NCBI GenBank assembly: GCA_002311315.1
Contig: DBZZ01000080.1
Coordinates: 34,999 to 46,376, forward strand
Length of the DNA stretch: 11,378 bases
Source of the DNA: Methylococcaceae bacterium UBA1147
Lineage (GTDB): Bacteria > Pseudomonadota > Gammaproteobacteria > Methylococcales > UBA1147
Direction of reading: 5' to 3'
A model generated the notes under the pieces. It made no database searches, was not told the DNA's origin, and saw nothing but the letters and a program-made list of their open reading frames with translations. The stretch's first letter is position 1, and each line of letters begins with the position of its first letter. Shown piece by piece: positions 7,101-11,378 of the stretch. The translations under genes and the position numbers were made by a program.

Positions 7101-7596
7101 CGTTGCCAGCCTCAAATCCGGCAAAGAGCCGGAACTGGAAACACCTCTCGACTCGGGCCCCGAAATCGACCTCCATTTCACCGCCCTGATTCCGAACGAC
7201 TACCTGCCCGATGTTCACGTGCGGCTGGTCCTTTACAAGCGAATCGCCAGCGCCGATTCGGCTGAAGAACTGCGGGAACTGAAAGTCGAAATGATCGATC
7301 GTTTCGGTTTGCTTCCGGAACCAACCAAGAACCTTTTCGAAATCACCGAAATCAAGCTGCTCGCGAGCGAAATCGGTATTCTGAAAATTGAGGCATCGGA
7401 TACCGGGGGACGCATCCTGTTTGGCGAACAGCCCGACATTGACCCGATGGTCATCATCGACCTGGTTCAGAAGAAGGCCCGGCGCTACAAGATGGACGGA
7501 CCGGAAAAGCTGAGATTCTTCGAAAAACTGGAAAACGACCAAGAGAAGGTCGCGTTCGTATACGAACTCCTGGAGGCACTGAAAAGAAAAGCCTGA
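4111..7596 (+). CDS. mfd: transcription-repair coupling factor Mfd
   Basis: Mfd is an ATP-driven DNA translocase that dislodges RNA polymerase stalled at lesions and recruits UvrA for nucleotide excision repair. The protein has 1161 residues against 1148 in E. coli and aligns along the whole length. The N-terminal UvrB-like part includes DWETLPYD at 83-90 and GEFAVRGSILDLFP at 171-184. The RNA-polymerase-interacting domain includes PVVHQEHGVGRYLG at 497-510. The RecG-like motor has Walker A GDVGFGKT at 643-650, DEEH at 744-747, TATPIPRT at 770-777 and QLRGRVGRS at 913-921. The TRG region GAGELLGDEQSG is at 969-980, and the C-terminal UvrA-masking domain follows. The first 25 residues are poorly conserved, and no clear Shine-Dalgarno precedes the ATG at 4111, so the exact start is less certain than the identity. 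Confidence 0.98.
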   Translation: MNPISRNAAPASPFAPNEPKRQGDFDTWNGLQGCSDSLAIASLAARSSRLMLVITSDAQSALRMEHELRFFLSEEVPVLHLPDWETLPYDVFSPLPEITSKRLETLACLPSNEKGILVLTVATLMHRIAPRDHILANSFAWNVGLSLPLDKIKLHLASVGYQNTSQVFQHGEFAVRGSILDLFPMGSKLPYRIELFDDEIESIRTFDTDTQRSLDRFEEIRLFPAREFPFDDHSIKRFRQRFRIEFPDASQYNPVYQDVSNSITPGGIEYYMPLFVEQTESIFGYCPANTLTVADDQVMEAAHAFHAEVRSRYELRRHNLDRPVLEPEKLFLTPDELENHLDGTAQIRIRRDHPGPLTDGTPIIFDSGALPDISFKSQNQHPAENLVKFLQKFDGRVLFIAETAGHRETLLESLGKQAVFPEIASDWQKFQDSQATLCLLVAPLDRGLVLETSGIAIITENQLMGERAQQRRRRKRTSGQELENIIGNLTELSAGSPVVHQEHGVGRYLGLKNLEVGGVETEFLVLEYTNNDKLYVPVSRLYQIGRYTGASEETAPLHKLGGEQWKKVRKRAAARVRDVAAELLDINARRAAKSGFAHRVEDIEYHDFALGFPFEETPDQQTSIDQVLMDMASGQAMDRVICGDVGFGKTEVCMRAAFVSVQNNKQVSVLVPTTLLAQQHFHNFRDRFADWAIRIEVLSRFVPRKRQDAIMQDVAEGKVDILLGTHKLLQKNIRYKDLGLVIIDEEHRFGVRHKEHFKTLRSEIDLLTLTATPIPRTLNMAMSGLRDLSIIASPPPNRHAINTFISEWNDSVIQEACLREIRRGGQIFFLHNNVRTIERIARDLATLLPEARIEIAHGQMPERKLEQVMLDFYHQKFNLLLCTTIIESGIDIPTANTILINRADKLGLAQLHQLRGRVGRSHHRAYAFLIVPPRTLMTSDAVKRLEAIEASSSLGAGFMLSSHDLEIRGAGELLGDEQSGQIQEIGFTLYTEMLERAVASLKSGKEPELETPLDSGPEIDLHFTALIPNDYLPDVHVRLVLYKRIASADSAEELRELKVEMIDRFGLLPEPTKNLFEITEIKLLASEIGILKIEASDTGGRILFGEQPDIDPMVIIDLVQKKARRYKMDGPEKLRFFEKLENDQEKVAFVYELLEALKRKA

Positions 7597-7656
7597 GCTT
7601 AGGAACCGGGAACTCAAGGAAAAAAGCAGAGTACCTTTCCAGGCAACCCTGTACGA

Positions 7657-8400
7657 TCAGCCAATCATCCCGACAAGGCTTCCAAGCAGGTTCGCCACAC
7701 CCCCCATCCCCTTGGAAAGGTTTGCCTCAATCTCTTGCATGGTAATTTCGCTGCTGCTCTTGCCCGCAGCCCAATTGGCCATCACGGCGCAGCAAGCGTA
7801 ATCGATCCCGGCTTCACGCGCCAAGGCGGCTTCCGGCATGCCCGTCATACCGACCATATCGCAACCGTCCCGCTCCATGCGCAAGATCTCGGCCGCGGTC
7901 TCCAGCCGGGGGCCCTGCGTACAGCCGTAGGTTCCCCCGCTTACGATCTTCAGACCGGAAAGCCCGGCCGCCCGCTCGATCATGCTGGCAAGTATCCTGC
8001 TGTATGGCCAGCTGAAGTCGATGTGTTTTACTTCCGAACCCGAGCCTTCGTAGAAAGTGCTTTTGCGACCGTGGGTATAGTCGATCAATTGCTCCGGTAC
8101 GGCAATTTTCGCTGGCGGTAAATGCGAACTGATAGCGCCCACGGCAGCTACCGAAACAATATGAGTCACCCCGACGGATTGCAATGCACGGATATTGGCC
8201 CGGTAATTAATCTGGTGCGGCGCGATCGAGTGACCGTCCCCGTGCCGGGCAAGGAAAACGACCTTATGACCCTGCAGTTTGCCAACAACGAGCGGCGCCG
8301 AAGGTCCTCCAAACTCCGTTTCAACACTTTGCCGAACCGGGCTTTCTAGCGCTGCAAACCGGTTCAGGCCTGAACCTCCAATGATTGCCAGAAACCCCAT
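7657..8400 (-). CDS. S-methyl-5'-thioinosine phosphorylase (MTAP/PNP family)
   Basis: A 247-residue nucleoside phosphorylase of the MTAP/PNP family. It is predicted to cleave 5'-methylthioinosine with phosphate to hypoxanthine and 5-methylthioribose-1-phosphate. Landmarks are IGGSGL at 7-12 and RHG at 52-54 (phosphate site), NYRAN at 65-69, TQGPRLET at 161-168, GMTGMPEA at 184-191 and NWAAG at 209-213. It resembles Pseudomonas PA3004, the characterised MTI phosphorylase, rather than adenosine-type MTAP. The Asn in NWAAG, in place of the Asp of adenine-specific enzymes, supports a 6-oxopurine substrate. The ATG is 2 bases after the hpt stop, with AAGGGG upstream inside hpt. Substrate choice between MTI and MTA is inferred, although the hpt neighbour fits hypoxanthine release. 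It ends 60 bases from convergent mfd. Confidence 0.88.
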   Translation of the reverse strand: MGFLAIIGGSGLNRFAALESPVRQSVETEFGGPSAPLVVGKLQGHKVVFLARHGDGHSIAPHQINYRANIRALQSVGVTHIVSVAAVGAISSHLPPAKIAVPEQLIDYTHGRKSTFYEGSGSEVKHIDFSWPYSRILASMIERAAGLSGLKIVSGGTYGCTQGPRLETAAEILRMERDGCDMVGMTGMPEAALAREAGIDYACCAVMANWAAGKSSSEITMQEIEANLSKGMGGVANLLGSLVGMIG

Positions 8401-8402
8401 CC

Positions 8403-8951
8403 TTACATCCCCTTGCAGGCATAAATGCCCGGCAGGTTGCGCCAGTAACCCTTGTAATCCATTCCGCAGCCAAAAAGGTAGCGGTTTTCGGCCTCAAGCC
8501 CGACGAAATCAGCCTGGTGCGGCTTCGCCCGCCCCAGTAATTTTTCTACCAGGACCGCACTGTAAACCGAGGCTGCTCCCTGATCGATACAGAACCGAGA
8601 AATCGCCTCAAGAGTCAGTCCCTCATCGAGAATGTCGTCCACCACCAGCACCGACCGCCCATCAAGAGAAGACCGGGGAAGACTGATCCAGTTGATTTCG
8701 CTTCCGCTTGTTGTCCCTTGGTAACGACTGGCATGGATCACGTCCGTTGTAAGCGCGAAATCCAATCGCTCGATCAGCTTTGCCGTTGGCCCGATCCCGC
8801 CGGTGAGAACGCAAACAACCACCGGATCTTGATCTGCCAGTTCGCTCGTCACCTGTTCCGCCATCCGGTCGAAGGCCTGCTCCACCTGTTGTGGAGAATA
8901 AAGCCGATCCGCTTCTTGCCGAACCCTCTTGATTTCATCAATATCGGTCAT
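8403..8951 (-). CDS. hpt: hypoxanthine-guanine phosphoribosyltransferase
   Basis: A 182-residue type I phosphoribosyltransferase that transfers ribose-5-phosphate from PRPP to hypoxanthine or guanine, giving IMP or GMP. The PRPP-binding motif VLVVDDILDEGLTL is at residues 101-114. The hood and C-terminal signature DFVGLEAENRYLFG then MDYKGYWRNLPGI is at 148-176. The region that in human HGPRT reads YKPDFVG reads HQADFVG here, so the base-contacting Lys is Gln; E. coli Hpt also lacks it. I chose ATG 8951 (MTDIDEIKRV), 5 bases after the nagZ stop, because a start at 8996 would add 15 unconserved residues overlapping nagZ. The local Shine-Dalgarno is weak, so translational coupling to nagZ is likely. 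The IMP made here can come from the hypoxanthine released by the next gene's enzyme. Confidence 0.92.
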   Translation of the reverse strand: MTDIDEIKRVRQEADRLYSPQQVEQAFDRMAEQVTSELADQDPVVVCVLTGGIGPTAKLIERLDFALTTDVIHASRYQGTTSGSEINWISLPRSSLDGRSVLVVDDILDEGLTLEAISRFCIDQGAASVYSAVLVEKLLGRAKPHQADFVGLEAENRYLFGCGMDYKGYWRNLPGIYACKGM

Positions 8952-8956
8952 CGGGC

Positions 8957-9976
8957 CTATCCCGTGTTCTCGAATTGGGTAACGGCAACCCGCCACTCTT
9001 GGGTCTTTTCCAGTTCATTCAGCCCGAACGCGGGTCGGCAAAGCATTTTCTTCAGCCGATTTTCACGGTCCGGTTGGATATACCCTGCGGCCAGATCAAG
9101 AACGCTTTCAGCCGCTTCCGCCTGATTGCAGATCAGAGCCATATCACAACCCGCGTCCAGCGCGACCCGAACCCGATCGGTGTATGACCCGGCGTACCTG
9201 GCACCCGACATGCTGAGGTCGTCACTGAATATCGCCCCCTTAAAACCGAGATCGCCACGCAGTACCTGCCTGATCCAGTAATCCGAGAAGCCGGCCGGCT
9301 GGTTGTCGATCCGTGAATAAATCACGTGTGCCTGCATGATCCCTTCCAGTCCTTCTTCGATCAGACGTCGAAAAGGAATCAGGTCCCGGCCTTCCAGTTG
9401 TTCCGGTTCGCGATCATCCACCGGCAATGTCAGATGAGAATCCTCTGCGACTCCTCCGTGCCCCGGGAAGTGTTTTCCAACTGCAGCCATTCCTGCCGCC
9501 CGCATTCCGGAACGAAACGCCAATGCGTACTCCGTCGCAACTTCCGGCCGCTGACCGAAGGAACGGTCGCCAATGATCTGGCTGATTCCGGAATCCACAT
9601 CGAGTAGCGGCGCGAAACTGAAGTCGAGCCCAACGGCCAACAATTCGGCAGCCATCAGCCATCCAGCAGCCCGGGTTCTGCTCAGCGATTTTTCGCCACC
9701 GGCTGCGTAAGAGGCTGCCGGCGGAAGCCGCGTGAAACCGTTCTGGAAACGCTGCACGCGACCCCCTTCCTGGTCGACTGCCAGCAGCAATTCACCGTTT
9801 CGTATGCTGCGGATTTCCCGAACCAGTTCCCTGACTTGTTTGGCCGACTCATGGTTTCGCGAAAACAGGATCACACCACCCACGCCGGGATGCCGAAGCC
9901 TGTGGATTTCATCGTTTCCTACAGCCAGGCCTTCTATATCAAGCATCAGAGGCCCGATCGGCAAGGTGCTGGTCAT
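8957..9976 (-). CDS. nagZ: beta-N-acetylhexosaminidase NagZ
   Basis: Cytoplasmic GH3 glucosaminidase that removes N-acetylglucosamine from 1,6-anhydromuropeptides in peptidoglycan recycling. Its products feed the ampC-inducing pathway where AmpR is present. The protein has 339 residues, the normal length, with no signal peptide. Landmarks are MLDIEG at 11-16, DQEGGRV at 68-74, and the mobile catalytic loop KHFPGHGGVAEDSH at 168-181 with the Asp-His dyad D179/H181. SDDLSM is at 251-256, its first Asp (D252) being the nucleophile. It is the first gene of a three-gene minus-strand operon with hpt and MTI phosphorylase. The start at 9976 has only a weak GGA upstream, but the N-terminus aligns with the E. 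coli protein. Its promoter should lie in the 156-base gap shared with the divergent tautomerase gene. Confidence 0.96.
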   Translation of the reverse strand: MTSTLPIGPLMLDIEGLAVGNDEIHRLRHPGVGGVILFSRNHESAKQVRELVREIRSIRNGELLLAVDQEGGRVQRFQNGFTRLPPAASYAAGGEKSLSRTRAAGWLMAAELLAVGLDFSFAPLLDVDSGISQIIGDRSFGQRPEVATEYALAFRSGMRAAGMAAVGKHFPGHGGVAEDSHLTLPVDDREPEQLEGRDLIPFRRLIEEGLEGIMQAHVIYSRIDNQPAGFSDYWIRQVLRGDLGFKGAIFSDDLSMSGARYAGSYTDRVRVALDAGCDMALICNQAEAAESVLDLAAGYIQPDRENRLKKMLCRPAFGLNELEKTQEWRVAVTQFENTG

Positions 9977-10132
9977 TCGAGTCCGACCCTGGGATTGGCA
10001 AAGGGAGTCATCTTACTCGAAGCGTCTGGATTTGTCAGAGACACTGTCCGCCTCTTTTGCTTGCGTTCTTTACCACCCCGTCGAGGCAATGATAGGCTGT
10101 ACGTACGGATTAAGATTGGACCCTATTCGACC

Positions 10133-10480
10133 ATGCCTTATCTAAAGATCAGCACCAACCAGCCCATGGAACAGGTGAAGCGGAAAAATCTTCTGCAGCA
10201 GGCTTCCAGCCAGGTCGCCGAAAGACTCGGCAAATCGGAAAAATACGTCATGGTGGAGCTTTCGTTCAATCCCGCGATGGCATTTGCGGGCACTACCCTG
10301 CCCTGTGCCTACGTGGAAATGAAAAGCATTGGTTTGGCCGATACCCGAACCACCGAGCTATCTGCCGCTATCTGTAATAACCTGCTGCAGACTGAAATGG
10401 ACATCCCCCCAGAACGCACCTACATCGAGTTCATGGATGTCCCCCGCAAACTCTGGGGATGGAACAGCAGGACTTTTTAA
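10133..10480 (+). CDS. MIF-like tautomerase-superfamily protein
   Basis: A 115-residue protein, the same length as human macrophage migration inhibitory factor, which it resembles throughout. The start at 10133 is chosen because it places Pro at residue 2; removal of Met exposes the catalytic N-terminal Pro of the superfamily. The frame is open much further upstream, but that would bury the Pro and overlap nagZ. Other matches are Lys34 (MIF Lys32), NPAMAFAG near 46-53, SIG at 65-67 (MIF Ile64), Tyr97 (MIF Tyr95) and the C-terminal WGWNSRTF. MIF Asn97 is Glu here, and the second Cys of the MIF CXXC is absent (CAYV). The likely activity is phenylpyruvate-type keto-enol tautomerisation; the physiological substrate is unknown. 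It is divergent from nagZ and convergent with lysS (31-base gap), so it is probably a single-gene unit. The Shine-Dalgarno is weak. Confidence 0.88.
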   Translation: MPYLKISTNQPMEQVKRKNLLQQASSQVAERLGKSEKYVMVELSFNPAMAFAGTTLPCAYVEMKSIGLADTRTTELSAAICNNLLQTEMDIPPERTYIEFMDVPRKLWGWNSRTF

Positions 10481-10511
10481 AGCTGAAAGCCAGCCCCGAC
10501 GACCCACCAGC

Positions 10512-11378
10512 TCAGGATTTTGGACGCATGTGCGGGAAAAGCAGAACGTCTCGAATCGACGGCGAATCAGTAAACAGCATCACCAACCGATCAATGCCGA
10601 TACCTTCACCCGCTGTGGGCGGCATCCCATGCTCCAGGGCTACGATATAGTCTCCATCGTAATGCATGGCTTCCTTGTCCCCTGCTTCCTTTTCCATAAC
10701 TTGCTTTCGAAAGCGTTCTGCCTGATCCTCGGGATCGTTCAGCTCGGTGAAACCGTTGGCTATTTCACGCCCCCCGACAAAGAACTCGAATCGGTCGGTT
10801 ACATCCGGGTTGCTGTCGCTGCGCCGAGCCAACGGTGAAACTTCGACCGGGTATCGGGTAATAAAGGTCGGTTTCATCAACCGGTGCTCAACCGTTTTCT
10901 CGAAGATCTCGATCTGGATCTTGCCGAGCCCATAACTGTCGAGCACCGGGATGCCCAGCTTTTCGGCAACGCCAATCGCCGAATCCCGATCCTGGATTTC
11001 GGACAAACCCAACCCATCGTTGAAATGCAGGATCGAGTCGACCACGGTCATCCTCTGGAATGACTGTGAAAAATCGTAGTGTTGCCCCTGGTATTCGATG
11101 TCCGTACTGCCCACCACTTCCTCGGCCAGGCCCCGAAGCATTATTTCGGTCAGGTCCATCAGGTCAGTGTACTCCGCATAAGCCTGATAGAACTCCAGCA
11201 TGGTGAATTCTGGATTGTGACGTGTCGAAAGCCCCTCGTTACGGAAGTTGCGGTTGATTTCGAAAACCTTTTCGAAGCCGCCCACCACCAGCCTCTTGAG
11301 GTATAGCTCTGGTGAAACCCTGAGGTACAAGCCCATATTCAGGGCATTGTGATAAGTCTCAAAGGGGCGCGCCGTGGC
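10512..11378 (-). CDS. lysS: lysyl-tRNA synthetase, class II (C-terminal part, partial)
   Basis: The C-terminal 288 residues of a class II lysyl-tRNA synthetase, which charges tRNA-Lys in the cytoplasm. The gene runs off the right edge, so roughly the first 200 residues (the OB-fold anticodon-binding domain) and motif 1 are missing. The visible part begins with ATARPFETYHNAL, followed by YLRVSPELYLKRL. Motif 2 is FEINRNFRNEGLSTRHNPEF, continuing into TMLEFYQAYAEY. Motif 3 near the end is GEGIGIDRLVMLF, leading to SIRDVLLFPHMRP. All these match E. coli LysS closely. The frame is intact. The stop TGA is at 10514-10512, tail to tail with the tautomerase gene. Confidence 0.97.
   Translation of the reverse strand, partial: ATARPFETYHNALNMGLYLRVSPELYLKRLVVGGFEKVFEINRNFRNEGLSTRHNPEFTMLEFYQAYAEYTDLMDLTEIMLRGLAEEVVGSTDIEYQGQHYDFSQSFQRMTVVDSILHFNDGLGLSEIQDRDSAIGVAEKLGIPVLDSYGLGKIQIEIFEKTVEHRLMKPTFITRYPVEVSPLARRSDSNPDVTDRFEFFVGGREIANGFTELNDPEDQAERFRKQVMEKEAGDKEAMHYDGDYIVALEHGMPPTAGEGIGIDRLVMLFTDSPSIRDVLLFPHMRPKS

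Noticed and set aside
7597..7656. GGAAA/TTTCC pairing with a T-rich stretch between mfd and the MTI phosphorylase gene
   Set aside because: Only five certain base pairs, and the T-run would itself be part of the stem; not a convincing terminator for either gene.
8517..8519. Gln in Hpt at the position of human HGPRT Lys165 as evidence of an inactive enzyme
   Set aside because: E. coli Hpt also appears to lack Lys here while being active, and the PRPP motif is intact.
8952..8996. Longer Hpt start at 8996
   Set aside because: It adds 15 residues overlapping the nagZ end with no family similarity; ATG 8951 fits the family N-terminus and operon spacing.
9836..10132. Upstream extension of the tautomerase frame to 9836
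   Set aside because: It overlaps nagZ on the opposite strand and would bury the catalytic Pro that must be N-terminal; the ATG at 10133 gives the family's exact length.

Overview
The window looks like ordinary chromosomal backbone from a gammaproteobacterium of moderate GC content; no mobile element, CRISPR array, rRNA or tRNA was seen. The protein sequences resemble gammaproteobacterial NadK, RecN, Mfd, NagZ and class II LysS. The order mfd / MTI phosphorylase / nagZ recalls, from memory, the Pseudomonas arrangement. The species cannot be named from this sequence.

Layout. 1-202 is an AT-rich, probably divergent promoter region, with the possible start of an unidentified minus-strand gene at the left edge. 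203-2748 (+) is a tight nadK-recN pair with a 1-base overlap, closed by a hairpin terminator. 2936-3259 (-) encodes a small H-NS family nucleoid protein; a possible small cysteine-containing ORF (3268-3480) ends 8 bases before its start. 3481-4110 is a strikingly AT-rich gap with possible minus-strand promoters, a 41-codon basic mini-ORF, and a terminator-like inverted repeat with a T-run about 30 bases before the next gene. 4111-7596 (+) is mfd. Convergent to it, 9976-7657 (-) is a compact three-gene operon in the order nagZ, hpt, MTI phosphorylase. Divergent from nagZ, 10133-10480 (+) is a MIF/tautomerase-family gene. 10512-11378 (-) is the C-terminal part of lysS, running off the right edge.

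How the genes work together. RecN (double-strand break repair) and Mfd (transcription-coupled repair) are genome-maintenance functions, and NadK supplies NADP. The minus-strand operon joins peptidoglycan recycling (NagZ) to purine salvage: MTI phosphorylase releases hypoxanthine, which Hpt converts to IMP, so two consecutive steps are encoded 2 bases apart. The H-NS protein lies next to the most AT-rich DNA in the window, the kind of DNA this family binds, so autoregulation is a reasonable inference.

No clearly novel system is visible. The least explained segment is 3260-4110, and the findings concentrate there.
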